The translations under genes and the position numbers were made by a program. From Deltaproteobacteria bacterium (lineage in GTDB: Bacteria > Desulfobacterota > Binatia > Binatales > Binataceae), in assembly GCA_021794015.1 (NCBI GenBank), contig JAJYRQ010000011.1:1-64000 (forward strand): a stretch of 64,000 bases of DNA, read 5' to 3'. Positions 27,187 to 35,881 of the stretch are shown one piece after another; the first letter of the stretch is position 1, and the number at the start of each line of letters is the position of its first letter. The notes below the pieces were generated by a model. That model was given only the letters and a program-made list of their open reading frames with translations. It did not search any database and was not told the origin of the DNA.

Positions 27187-27573
27187 ATGACTGCCAAGGC
27201 CCTTGTTGTAAGACTTGAGGAGCTTTCCTGGATTGAGCCGCCCGGGCATCATGGCGCCCTGTCGAAGCTCCTGGTAACGCCGGAGAACAGCGCAACCAAG
27301 CAGTTCGACTTTCGCGTCTCCACTTACGCCCCGAAGGGGTATGTCGAGCCTCATACGCACGAGACGACCGAACAGGTTTACTACATCCTGGCCGGCAAAG
27401 GGCTCATGACTCTTGGCGATCGCCGGATGGTGGTCGAGCCCAACACGGCGATCTTCGTTCCCGCCCGGCTGCTCCACGGGATCGAGAACACCGGCCTGGA
27501 GAACCTGGTTTTTGTGGTCGTCTCCTCGCCGCCCGCCGAGATGTCGCGGGTCGATACGCGCGCAGGCCGCTGA
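27187..27573 (+). CDS. Small cupin-domain protein
   Basis: A 128-residue single cupin barrel. Motif 1 is GYVEPHTHETTEQVYYILAG, with metal-ligand histidines H-T-H and a glutamate; motif 2 is PARLLHGIENTG with the third histidine. All usual metal ligands are present, so it could be an enzyme or a ligand sensor. It follows the TPP enzyme by 17 bases with a strong GGAGGAGA ribosome site, so the two are probably co-transcribed and act on related compounds. Confidence 0.8.
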   Translation: MTAKALVVRLEELSWIEPPGHHGALSKLLVTPENSATKQFDFRVSTYAPKGYVEPHTHETTEQVYYILAGKGLMTLGDRRMVVEPNTAIFVPARLLHGIENTGLENLVFVVVSSPPAEMSRVDTRAGR

Positions 27574-27660
27574 AAAGCCGGCGGCGTGCGCGCCGAGCGC
27601 GGCCGCACGGCGTCTCCGCCGGCAAGCCAGCGGCCTTGAGCGCGCCGCTTTGCGCGCGCG

Positions 27661-29364
27661 ATGAAAGCCGACGAGGAATACGATCTCGTTGTTCTCGGAG
27701 CCGGAGCCGGCGGCATGACCGCGGCCCTGGTTGCGGCGCTTGAAGGCTTGCAAAGCCTGGTCGTCGAGAGAAGCGGCCAGGTCGGAGGAACCACCGCGCG
27801 TTCCTCGGGGACCGTCTGGATACCCAACAACCATCATCTGCACGGCCTCGGTATCGAGGGCGACGATCGGGCGGCGCGCGCCTACCTTGGCGCCCTGGTC
27901 GGGGACAAGGCAGAACCTGCGCTGCGCGAGGCCTTTATCGAGGCGGCACCCGCGATGCTGCGTTACCTGGAAGAGCGCGCCGATCTTCGTTTCCAGCCCT
28001 ATCCTCGTCAGCCGGACTACCACCAGGAACTGCCCGGCGCGGTCGAGGGCGGACGCGCCTTGGAGCCGCTGCCGTTTGACGGCCGCATCCTGGGACCAGA
28101 CTTCGACAAGGTCGCCTGGCCGCTGCCGGAGCTGATGCTCTTCGGCCGCATGATGGTGACCCGGGCCGAGGCGGCGCGCCTTTTGCGGGCGGCGACCTCG
28201 TGGGACGGCCTCGCCTTGGGCGCGCGGCTCATCGTGCGCTACCTCGCCGACCGCACGCGCTGGCGGCGCGGCACGCGCCTGGTTCTGGGCAACGCGCTGG
28301 CGGCGCGGCTTTTCCATAACCTGCGCCGGCGCGCCGTGCCGGTCTGGCTGAATGCGGCCGCAAGGCGGCTAATCGTCGAGCAGGGACGGGTGCGAGGGCT
28401 GGTCGTCGAGCGCGGCGGCGCCGAGCTGACAATTGGCGCGCGGGGCGGCGTGGTGATGGCGGGCGGCGGCTTTCCCGCAAGCCCCGAGCTCTGCGAGCGC
28501 TATCTCCCAAAGCCGATGGCGCAGTACACCGCGGCCTACCAATGGTGTCGCGGCGAGACTATTTTGCTGGCGCAAAGCGCCGGCGCCGCGCTCGGACCGC
28601 CGGGCGAGGATAACGCGCTCTGGTTCCCAAGTTCGATCGGCAGACGCCGCGACGGAACGACCGCGGTTTACCCGCATATCGTGCTCGACCGGGCAAAGCC
28701 GGGCTTGATCGCTGTCAACGCTGCCGGGCGGCGTTTCGTAAACGAGGCGGTCTCCTACCACCGGTTCACGCGGGCGATGTACCGGGCCCATCAAACGACC
28801 CCGGCAATTCCCGCCATGCTGATCTGCGACCATCGCTTTCTGTGGAACTACGGCTTGGGCATGGTGCGGCCGAGAACGCCGTGGCCCGGACGATTCGTTA
28901 AGTCCGGGTATTTGAAGGCTGCCGCCACGCTCGAAGAACTCGCCCGCAAGATCGGCGTGGACGGCGCCGGCCTGGCCGATACCGTGAACAGGCATAACGA
29001 GTTCGCGCGCACCGGCGTGGACGCCGATTTCGGCAAAGGCGCCAACGCCTACGACCGCTGGGCTGGGGACGCGGAGCACCGCCCAAATCCCTGCCTGGGG
29101 CCGATCGAGCAGCCGCCGTTTTACGCGGTCGCGCTGGTGCCGACGCCGTTGGGAACAAGTCTCGGGCTTCTTACCAACCGCCATAGCCAGACGCTGGACG
29201 CTTCCGGCCGCCCCATCGAGGGCCTTTACGCCTGCGGCAACGATATGCACTCCGCCGTGGGCGGTGAATACCCCGGGGCCGGTGCGCAGTTGGGACTGGC
29301 GATGACGTTTGGCTACCTGGTCGCCATGCACGCCGCCAAGGCGGCCGGCGCACGAGCCGCGTAG
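27661..29364 (+). CDS. FAD-dependent oxidoreductase, 3-ketosteroid dehydrogenase/fumarate reductase-like
   Basis: A 567-residue flavoprotein. The FAD-binding Rossmann motif VVLGAGAGGMTAALVAAL is at residues ~11-28, followed by the VVERSGQVGGTTARSSGTVW ribose/loop region. The C-terminal flavin-binding block is GLYACGNDMHSAVGGEYPGA then GAQLGLAMTFGYL. VNEAVSYHRFTRAMY recalls the catalytic tyrosine region of 3-ketosteroid delta-1-dehydrogenases. There is no signal peptide or heme domain. It is probably co-transcribed with the TPP enzyme and the cupin. The exact substrate cannot be told; an alpha,beta-dehydrogenation or the reverse reduction is likely. Confidence 0.75.
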   Translation: MKADEEYDLVVLGAGAGGMTAALVAALEGLQSLVVERSGQVGGTTARSSGTVWIPNNHHLHGLGIEGDDRAARAYLGALVGDKAEPALREAFIEAAPAMLRYLEERADLRFQPYPRQPDYHQELPGAVEGGRALEPLPFDGRILGPDFDKVAWPLPELMLFGRMMVTRAEAARLLRAATSWDGLALGARLIVRYLADRTRWRRGTRLVLGNALAARLFHNLRRRAVPVWLNAAARRLIVEQGRVRGLVVERGGAELTIGARGGVVMAGGGFPASPELCERYLPKPMAQYTAAYQWCRGETILLAQSAGAALGPPGEDNALWFPSSIGRRRDGTTAVYPHIVLDRAKPGLIAVNAAGRRFVNEAVSYHRFTRAMYRAHQTTPAIPAMLICDHRFLWNYGLGMVRPRTPWPGRFVKSGYLKAAATLEELARKIGVDGAGLADTVNRHNEFARTGVDADFGKGANAYDRWAGDAEHRPNPCLGPIEQPPFYAVALVPTPLGTSLGLLTNRHSQTLDASGRPIEGLYACGNDMHSAVGGEYPGAGAQLGLAMTFGYLVAMHAAKAAGARAA

Positions 29365-29720
29365 CGGGCAGAACAAGACTACGCACTACTGCGCAAGATA
29401 GTTAGAGAGCCTCCGCTGCCTGGCGGCTTCCTATGCCATTGCCGCGCGCGGCGCCCATATATGACAAAACTGGGGCGCCCACCCTCTTTTCTGCTCCTCC
29501 CCCCGCCGGGGGAGAGGATCGAGGCGCCCCCCTGAGCGCAGCGCAAGCGGAGTCGATGGAAGAGGGGAGACGCACCCAGAGGCTCGAGGTGGCGCCAGCG
29601 GCCCCCCTCACCTTCCCCTCTCCCCCCGCCGGGGGAGAGGGAGACAAGAACGCGCACCGCGCGGGAATGACAGCAGCGCGCCCGAGCGGGTCCAACCTGT
29701 GTAACTATATTCTGCAAGAG
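29365..29720. repeat. Intergenic cluster of dispersed repeats
   Basis: This 356-base gap contains no gene. Two copies of a palindromic CTCCCCCCGCCGGGGGAGAGG element lie at about 29496-29519 and 29620-29641, each able to fold as a hairpin. A family B repeat lies at about 29532-29557, and a family A copy at 29645-29730 runs up to and slightly into the end of the downstream HEAT gene. Such clustering suggests a long-standing insertion or recombination hotspot. Confidence 0.65.
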
Positions 29721-29730
29721 TCAGTAGGAT
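29645..29730 (+). repeat. Dispersed repeat family A, copy 2
   Basis: AAGAACGCGCACCGCGCGGG through TGCAAGAGTCAGTAGG. It differs from 122-206 at a handful of positions over more than 80 bases. It overlaps the last bases of the HEAT-repeat gene that ends at 29721, so that gene's C-terminus may be repeat-derived. Confidence 0.7.
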
Positions 29731-30239
29731 CGACCACCTTTCTCTGCGCCGCCGACCCGCGCTCGTCGCGCCAAGCGCCCCCTCTTCGCGGTCACCGTCC
29801 CCGCTGCGCTTTTCACCGACGGACTGAGGTCCGAGTCGGCGATTCGGCGTGCCAGGCGCGTCCATCTGCCGCCAGCCGCCGCCAGTGCCTGTACGGCGCC
29901 TTCCCGGACCATGAATGAGCGATGCGAGGCTGCGCGCTCAATAGCGTGGAGCGCCTGCGAACTGCCGATTTTCGCCAACGCGCTCACCGCTTCCTTCGCC
30001 ACGTAAGGGTCGCAGTCACCGTCGACGAGGCTTGCGAGGTTGGCCGCCGCCTTGCTGACTCGCTTCTCTCCGAGCAAGAAGGCGGCCCGTCGTCGCGTTT
30101 CCCCGATTGGATGGTTCAGCGCTCGGAGCAGTTTTTCGCAAAAATCACCCGGCACGGCACACTGAGACTGCCCGCAGCGAGGGCATGGAGCCTCGCTGCT
30201 CTCAATCACCTGGAAGCAGTTCCAGCAGAACGATTTCAT
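29721..30239 (-). CDS. Zinc-ribbon plus HEAT-repeat protein
   Basis: A 172-residue protein: a four-cysteine zinc ribbon (C5-WN-C8 and C19-PR-C22) followed by about three HEAT/PBS-lyase-type helical repeats (GETRRRAAFLLGEKRVSKAA, YVAKEAVSALAKIGSSQALH and VREGAVQALAAAGG). HEAT repeats are protein-interaction scaffolds. The C-terminal ~25 residues are basic and low in conservation and abut a dispersed repeat. It overlaps the next HEAT gene by ATGA and is last in the operon. Function unknown. Confidence 0.7.
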   Translation of the reverse strand: MKSFCWNCFQVIESSEAPCPRCGQSQCAVPGDFCEKLLRALNHPIGETRRRAAFLLGEKRVSKAAANLASLVDGDCDPYVAKEAVSALAKIGSSQALHAIERAASHRSFMVREGAVQALAAAGGRWTRLARRIADSDLSPSVKSAAGTVTAKRGRLARRARVGGAEKGGRSY

Positions 30240-31234
30240 AACCGCCTCCGGGCAGCAGGAGGTTCGGCCGCCAATGCCTTGGCCTTGACTCTTCTCAGCC
30301 AGCGCCCCAGGCGAAGTGATTCGGGGCCAGCCGCCGAAGCGGCCAGCGCTTGTTCGACGAACTCAGCGGCAAACGCAAGATTGGCTGCCAGGCTTTCCTC
30401 GGCTTCCTGGCGTTGCGGCCAGCCAAGCCATGGGAGAAGTGCCACCAGCCGGCGTGCGCAGAGGCGCTTTCCCTCGTCGCCCGCGGTAACCAGGCCGAGC
30501 CGGCAGGCCAACGCCGCGATCTCGTGGTCGCGCTCTTCGACCAAGCCGGCGAGTTTCTCCCAAACGTCACGGCTTGCGCCAAGCTCGAGGAGCAGCCGCA
30601 AGGCGCTTAGCCGCCGTCTCCTGCTGGACGGCGTCTCACCGCCGCTTAGGCCGGTGGCGGCGCGCGATGCGGTGTCCGTGAGCGGGCTGAGGATTCCCCG
30701 GCCCAGCGCTCGCAGCGCCTCCTCTGCCGCGCCGGCGGCGCAATCGTCTTCCAACGCAGCAATCAAGAGCGGCGCTGACTCGGCACGCCGGTAAGCGCCC
30801 AGAGCCTCGATAACCCCCGGCACGCGATGGCGGCGCGCGGTCGCGCACAGGAGCGGGTAAGCCGACTCGTCGCGACCGGCGGCCAAGGCTCGGGCCGCCG
30901 TCCCCACAACCGCCTCGTCGCCCAAGCGCTCGACCGGGTCGGCAGCGGGTTCCCAGCGCTCGACAAACTCTCTTAGGACGCCGGGCAGATCGAGCGCCGC
31001 CAGAGCCTTAACGGCCCGCTGGCGCGGCGCGAAAATTCCCGCCGAGTCCCGCTCGAACAGAAGCTCTCGCAGCAACGGCACCGCCTTGGCACCCAGCGCG
31101 ACGGCGTCCAGAACCGCGGCGTCGCCCTCCTTCAACGATCGCAGCCGGCAAGCCAGCTCGGCCGCTTGCTCGCCGTCGGCCGCGGGCCCGGACCCCGACA
31201 CCGCTAGAGTTTCGCAGCGGTCTTCGGCGCTCAC
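30236..31234 (-). CDS. HEAT-repeat protein
   Basis: A 332-residue, all-helical Ala/Leu/Arg-rich protein with recurring HEAT-like helix pairs: AKAVPLLRELLFERDSAGIF, RQRAVKALAALDLPG, DEAVVGTAARALAAGRDESA, PGVIEALGAYRRAESAPLLI and AAGAAEEALRALGRGI. It resembles armadillo/HEAT adaptor proteins and lacks signal or membrane segments. It overlaps the metallophosphoesterase upstream and the zinc-ribbon HEAT gene downstream by ATGA, which indicates co-translation and possible physical association. Role unknown. Confidence 0.7.
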   Translation of the reverse strand: MSAEDRCETLAVSGSGPAADGEQAAELACRLRSLKEGDAAVLDAVALGAKAVPLLRELLFERDSAGIFAPRQRAVKALAALDLPGVLREFVERWEPAADPVERLGDEAVVGTAARALAAGRDESAYPLLCATARRHRVPGVIEALGAYRRAESAPLLIAALEDDCAAGAAEEALRALGRGILSPLTDTASRAATGLSGGETPSSRRRRLSALRLLLELGASRDVWEKLAGLVEERDHEIAALACRLGLVTAGDEGKRLCARRLVALLPWLGWPQRQEAEESLAANLAFAAEFVEQALAASAAGPESLRLGRWLRRVKAKALAAEPPAARRRL

Positions 31235-31929
31235 GGCGCCTTCCCCGTGCGCAGAACCTGAACCAGGTCGCGCTTAACCTCCTCAGGCAGCGCCAGCCTA
31301 AGGATTTTGCCGGCGGTGATCTCGACCGGGTAATCGTAGGCCCTAAGCTCAAGCCGCCCGTCTTCCCAGACGGCGTAGCGCGCCCGCGGATCCCCGGCCT
31401 TCGACTGGCCAAGGCTTCCGGGATTGGCAACCAGCCGGCCACCGCAAACACGGGTAAAGGGCAGGTGCGTATGGCCGACCAGGATAACATCGGCGCCCGC
31501 GCCAGCTTGCTCTTCTTCCACCCAGCGCGGCGAGTCGGCGGTCCGGTACTCGTAAAGCGGGTCGGAGGGGGTTGCGTGGCACAAGAAGAATCTTCGACCG
31601 TCGACCTGGCTACGAGCCGACGCCGGCAGCTTTCGCAAAAACTCCTTGTCCGCGTCGCCGAGCAGCGCCGACGTATACCGTCCCATCGCTTCGGCCATCG
31701 CGCGAAAGCGAGGAGAACATTTGAAGTCGGCGCCGAACCAGCCCACGGCGTGGTCGTGGTTGCCCCTGACGACCGTGGAGGCGTGCGCCCGCACAAAGGA
31801 GACCGTCTCGGCCGGGTCGGGACCGTAGTTGACCAGGTCGCCTAGCACCCACAGCTCGTCGTAGTCGCGCGGCAGGGCCGAGAGCGCCTCGAGGTTGGCG
31901 TGGAGGTCGGAGATGATGCAGATTCGCAT
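31231..31929 (-). CDS. Metallophosphoesterase, YfcE/MJ0936-like
   Basis: A 232-residue calcineurin-like phosphoesterase. Metal ligands appear in order: MRICIISDLHANLEAL (D-x-H), LWVLGDLVNYGPDP (GD), VVRGNHDHAV (GNHD) and VILVGHTHLPF (GHTH), with LVANPGSLGQ following. The fold suggests a phosphodiesterase or phosphatase on a small or nucleotide substrate. ATG 31929 opens directly with the first motif; the longer frame is rejected. It is the middle gene of a four-gene set downstream of the Ehr-type complex. Confidence 0.85.
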   Translation of the reverse strand: MRICIISDLHANLEALSALPRDYDELWVLGDLVNYGPDPAETVSFVRAHASTVVRGNHDHAVGWFGADFKCSPRFRAMAEAMGRYTSALLGDADKEFLRKLPASARSQVDGRRFFLCHATPSDPLYEYRTADSPRWVEEEQAGAGADVILVGHTHLPFTRVCGGRLVANPGSLGQSKAGDPRARYAVWEDGRLELRAYDYPVEITAGKILRLALPEEVKRDLVQVLRTGKAP

Positions 31930-31949
31930 GTGCGGACGCCGGTCTCCTT

Positions 31950-32777
31950 TCAACGGGGGGTTGGAGACTTCGGAGGGTTCGCGGCCGAGTCGTCGGCGGC
32001 TGCGCCGAGTTGCGCCCGATCGCGCCCGAGATCGCGCAGCATCGCCTCGCCCGCTACATAGGCGAGCCTTAGTCTGCGATTCTCTTCGGACAGCACGGCG
32101 TTGCGATAGCGCAGGCTTGCCACCTCGCTTTCGAGCTCCGCCAGGCGCTTCACCCGGCGCGTTTCGTCCCATCGTTCGAGCTCCTGCGAGGCAACGGCTT
32201 CGTCGTCGAGCGCTTCTGCGACTTCCGGGGGCGGCTGCCGCTCAACCGGACGGCCCAGGTAGGCAAGCGCGGCGGAGATGAGCGACTCCAGGTCGTCGCC
32301 GTTACGCAGTTCGGCCTGGGCGAGAGCGTCTCGCAGGCCGGCGATCTTTGCCCTCTGGATCCGCGCAAAGTTGCCGGCAACCTGGCCGTCGTTAATCGCC
32401 TTTGCATGCCGGCGGCAAAACGCCGGCGCCGCTTCGAGTGCCTTGGCGAAGCGAATGCCGGGGTCCAGGCGGCGGATCGCGCGCGCCAGCCGCAATTGAA
32501 TTCGGCTTAGCCTGGCGCACACTTCACATCCGCCTTCGCCGGCCAGGACCGACTCAATCGCCGCGCGCGCCCGGCGCGCTCTCAGCGCCGGGCTTGCGAC
32601 CGAGCTTAACGTCATTTCGAGATGCGGGCGGCAAAGCGCAAAGCGCGATTCATCCGGCACGCCCACGCCTGCGACTTCCTCGCGCTCGCGCCGTTCCAAG
32701 ACCCCGCACATCGGGCAGGAGGCGCGTTCCAACTGTTTCAAGAGTTCTCGAAAATCCCGTGTCAGGCGCTCGAGCAT
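31950..32777 (-). CDS. Cys/His-rich coiled-coil protein (DUF6062-like)
   Basis: A 275-residue protein with two similar modules, each a CxxC followed by CxxH: C21-PM-C24 with C49-RP-H52, and C84-EV-C87 with C121-RR-H124. This looks like two zinc-binding units or a duplicated domain. The C-terminal half is a coiled coil (DETRRVKRLAELESEVASLR and on). The ATG at 32777 has GGAG 7 bases upstream; a longer frame upstream is less supported. It resembles the DUF6062 family from memory. It precedes the metallophosphoesterase by 20 bases and lies 178 bases downstream of the Ehr-type operon on the same strand. Confidence 0.6.
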   Translation of the reverse strand: MLERLTRDFRELLKQLERASCPMCGVLERREREEVAGVGVPDESRFALCRPHLEMTLSSVASPALRARRARAAIESVLAGEGGCEVCARLSRIQLRLARAIRRLDPGIRFAKALEAAPAFCRRHAKAINDGQVAGNFARIQRAKIAGLRDALAQAELRNGDDLESLISAALAYLGRPVERQPPPEVAEALDDEAVASQELERWDETRRVKRLAELESEVASLRYRNAVLSEENRRLRLAYVAGEAMLRDLGRDRAQLGAAADDSAANPPKSPTPR

Positions 32778-32955
32778 CCGCACGCTCCGATCACCGATCG
32801 CCGGAGCAGCCGCGAGAGCCGGGATTCTTGAAGGGAGGACTACCCGCCTCGGGTCTTGCCCCGCTGCAGGAGTCATTGGCCTGATGGCGGTTACCGGCGG
32901 ACTCCACCGCCTCAATCTAAAGGCTAGGTCCGGCCTCGACCCGGGTCAAGCTCCC

Positions 32956-35100
32956 TCACGAGAACCTGCCAACCAGAAGCGCCACGATGAGCGCGACCAG
33001 GCCGTAGAGAACATACGCATTGAGCACGCCGTGATGCAGCCGGCCGAAGCCATTGGACACCCATAGTGCGCTGTCCGCGATCGGATCGAGCACGAACCGG
33101 TCAAGCAGGTGATTTTCGCCGCGTATGCGCCGAATCGCCGCCCGGAAGTGCAGGCCGACGGTCTCGCGGGTGTCTTCCACGATGGTCGGCCTGAAGAGCG
33201 CCTCGAAGACAACCCGCACGGGATTCGAAAATCCGGTGCCGGTGTAGGTCATCTCGGGCAGCAATCTCGGGATTGCGCCGGCCCAGACGGCGCGCCGCTC
33301 AACGGCGCGACGGCGCGCGATCACCAGCCGAAAAACGACATATGCGACCAGCAGCATCAGCGCCAGCACCGCCGCCATGTACGCGGTGGACATCGCAAAC
33401 ACAACCGGATTGGCTTTGCCCCCGCGATGCAACACGACCAGTCCACGTCCCGGCATCAGGCGCTCTCCGACCTCTGCGCCCAGCGCGTGAAACTCCGCCA
33501 CGAAGGCCGCAGGTAGCTCGCCATGATGCGGATTTGCGGCAAAGAACGGCGGCACCAACGCCTGCGCGGCGCCGACGCGCGTGATCGGCGCGGCCGCTCG
33601 GCCGAGCACCGGAATCACATAGGTCGGCGTAAGCCCCAGCGCAAGACACAGCAGCGCCAGTCCCGCCATCGGCACAATCGCCCAGATTCGCGCCGGGCGT
33701 GCATGGCGCGCCTCTTCCGAACGCGCCATGCCGAGAAAGCCCATCGCAAACGCCTTGACAAAGCAAGTCACCGCCAGCCCGGCCGTCAGTGCCAGTGCCG
33801 CCCCGCAAAGCGCGAAGACTATCTTAACCCCGGTCGAGCCCAGCTCGGCGCTGAGCAAGAGCGTCTGCAGCGTGAGCCACTCGCTCACAAAGCCGGCAAA
33901 CGGCGGCAGCGCCGCAATCGACAGCGCGCCGACCAAGAAGAATAACGCCGTAAACGGCATCACCTTGATAAGTCCGCCCAGCCGGTCGATGTTCCGCGTT
34001 CTCACGCTCGAATCGACGGCGCCGACGGTAAAGAACAACAGCGCCTTATAAACGGAGTGGTTAACCATCTGGTAGAGCGCTGCCGCCAGCGCGATCGACC
34101 CGAGCGACCCATGCCCGGATGCGACAAAGACCAGCCCCGCGCCAAAACCGGCGGTGATGATGCCTGCATTTTCGATTGAGCTGTGCGCCAGCAGCATCTT
34201 GAGATCGCTCTGCGTCGTCGCGTAGAGAATCCCGAGCAGCGCCGTAAGGCTGCCGACGCCAAGCGCAACCAGCCCCGGCCCGACCATCGACGCCGGCAGC
34301 AGCTCACCGGCGACCCGAACGATTCCGTACAGCCCCAGGTTCAGCGTGGCACCCGCAAGCACGGGAACGAAGGCCGCCGGCGCCGCGGTGTAGGCCCGCG
34401 GCAGCCAGAAATTGACCGGCACCAAGCCGGCCTTCACGCCAAAGCCAAGAAAGGCCAGCAGGAACACCGCCCATCGCCCCTGCGCGCCGAGCGTCGCTCC
34501 CGCCGCCTTCATCGCCACGAATTCCAGCGGGCCGCTGTTGGCCAATACGATAAAGCCGAGCGCTATCAGCACAGTGCCGGCCTCGCCGACCGCCAGCATC
34601 AGGTACGCTGATCTCCTCTGCCCGTCCGTTTCATCTTCGTAGCTCACCAGCAGATAGGTGAGGACCGACATCAACTCCCACAGCATCAGGAAGGACGCCG
34701 CATCCGCCGACAGCGGGATCAGCACGAGCGTGGCAAAAAGCGCGAAATACGGAACGCTGAAAGCCCGCAGGCTATAGCGGCCGACGTATCTGCCTAGACT
34801 CCCCGCAGCGAAAATCGAGCCCGGCAGTAATACCAGGCCCGAGACAAAAAGAAAGAGCGCGGAAAGCCGGTCGAGCGACAGCGTAACCGTGGCAAGCGAG
34901 GGGATGCTCCAGAGCGTTGCGTGAAACGGCGCCCCCGCAAAAAGGCCGCTCCCGCTGAACCAAAGCAGAGCAAGCGCGGCGGCAGACCCCAGCCATCCCA
35001 CGATCGCCGGCCTGCGCCGTCGGCCGGCAAACAGGGACAACGCCGCGCCGGCGCCGCACAGAACCAGGATCAGGACCAATAGCCTACCCATAGCCGTCAT
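32956..35100 (-). CDS. HyfB/NuoL-type antiporter subunit of an Ehr-like complex
   Basis: A 714-residue membrane protein with ~15 hydrophobic segments, related to HyfB/HycC and Mrp/NuoL antiporter subunits. The key charged residues of the proton path are retained: Glu in LMLWELMSVLTYLLVSYED, Lys in GFGVKAGLVPVNFWLPRAY, and His/Lys in YQMVNHSVYKALLFF. A soluble C-terminal loop and a last helix (GLVALIVALLVGRFS) resemble HyfB. It overlaps the small-subunit gene by ATGA and is last in the six-gene operon. It should couple electron transfer in the peripheral arm to H+ or Na+ movement. Confidence 0.88.
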   Translation of the reverse strand: MTAMGRLLVLILVLCGAGAALSLFAGRRRRPAIVGWLGSAAALALLWFSGSGLFAGAPFHATLWSIPSLATVTLSLDRLSALFLFVSGLVLLPGSIFAAGSLGRYVGRYSLRAFSVPYFALFATLVLIPLSADAASFLMLWELMSVLTYLLVSYEDETDGQRRSAYLMLAVGEAGTVLIALGFIVLANSGPLEFVAMKAAGATLGAQGRWAVFLLAFLGFGVKAGLVPVNFWLPRAYTAAPAAFVPVLAGATLNLGLYGIVRVAGELLPASMVGPGLVALGVGSLTALLGILYATTQSDLKMLLAHSSIENAGIITAGFGAGLVFVASGHGSLGSIALAAALYQMVNHSVYKALLFFTVGAVDSSVRTRNIDRLGGLIKVMPFTALFFLVGALSIAALPPFAGFVSEWLTLQTLLLSAELGSTGVKIVFALCGAALALTAGLAVTCFVKAFAMGFLGMARSEEARHARPARIWAIVPMAGLALLCLALGLTPTYVIPVLGRAAAPITRVGAAQALVPPFFAANPHHGELPAAFVAEFHALGAEVGERLMPGRGLVVLHRGGKANPVVFAMSTAYMAAVLALMLLVAYVVFRLVIARRRAVERRAVWAGAIPRLLPEMTYTGTGFSNPVRVVFEALFRPTIVEDTRETVGLHFRAAIRRIRGENHLLDRFVLDPIADSALWVSNGFGRLHHGVLNAYVLYGLVALIVALLVGRFS

Positions 35101-35867
35101 CGCAGCCGGTCCTGGTTGGCGCCGGCGCGAACAGCATCCGTGCCCGATGGCGGCTTGCGCCCCGCGACAAGCAGCAGTCCGTGCAGGATGGCAAGCGGCG
35201 GCGGGGGATTGCCCGGCACCTCGACATCGACCGGAAGCAGTTTGCCGACGCCGCCCGCGCAGATGAAGCTCGGGCTGAAGATTGCGGCCGACAGCGCGCA
35301 GCTCCCGACCGCGACAACCCGCTTCGGTGCCGGCATCGCCTCGTAGGCCTTCCTAAGCGGCAGCCGCATATGCTCGGTCAGCGCCCCAACCACCAGCAAC
35401 ACGTCGGCGTGACGCGGCGTCGGAGTGAGAAAGAAGCCGAGCCGATGCATGTTGTAGTAGGGATTGTTGAGTTGCCTGACTTCGCTAAGGCATGCGCCGC
35501 AATCGCCGGCGTCAACCACCAGGATGTGGAGCGAACGGCTGAAGGCGCGGCCCAAGCTCCTACCCCGCCGCTCGCTACCCGCAAGCAACTCCGCCCATTG
35601 GCAACCGGCATCCCAGTCGACAGGGCTTTCGGTCTCCCGCACGCAACGAAAGCAGTGGACGCAGCGGCGGCGGTCGACCTCCACGCCGCTCGGTACCTGC
35701 CGCAACGCAGCCGTCGGACAACGTGCCGCCACAAGCTGCGCTCGGGCCGCCGGCAGGCTGGTCGCCGCCGGCATTCCGGGGGAAGTTCCCGGCGCCGTTT
35801 CCGCGGCGCGCGGGTAGTGCGTGGCCTTAACGCCGGTCGCCAGACCCTTGGTAACCCACTGGCTCAT
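35097..35867 (-). CDS. Ferredoxin-NuoB (HyfI-like) fusion subunit with altered cluster ligands
   Basis: A 256-residue protein. Residues ~45-80 are a half ferredoxin: C50-P, then C69-VH-C72-FR-C75, enough for one [4Fe-4S] cluster, where HyfH/NuoI have two. Residues ~110-235 are NuoB/HyfI-like, with C123-GA-C126 and C190 in VAVGSCALSAAIF. The fourth ligand, normally Cys in PGCPPxP, is Asn (N220, PGNPPPP). An unusual Cys at 203 (FICAGG) could substitute. The protein therefore combines HyfH and HyfI roles in passing electrons to the large subunit. It sits between the NuoCD-like and HyfB-like genes. Confidence 0.8.
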   Translation of the reverse strand: MSQWVTKGLATGVKATHYPRAAETAPGTSPGMPAATSLPAARAQLVAARCPTAALRQVPSGVEVDRRRCVHCFRCVRETESPVDWDAGCQWAELLAGSERRGRSLGRAFSRSLHILVVDAGDCGACLSEVRQLNNPYYNMHRLGFFLTPTPRHADVLLVVGALTEHMRLPLRKAYEAMPAPKRVVAVGSCALSAAIFSPSFICAGGVGKLLPVDVEVPGNPPPPLAILHGLLLVAGRKPPSGTDAVRAGANQDRLR

Positions 35868-35881
35868 GATGCGTGCACCGC

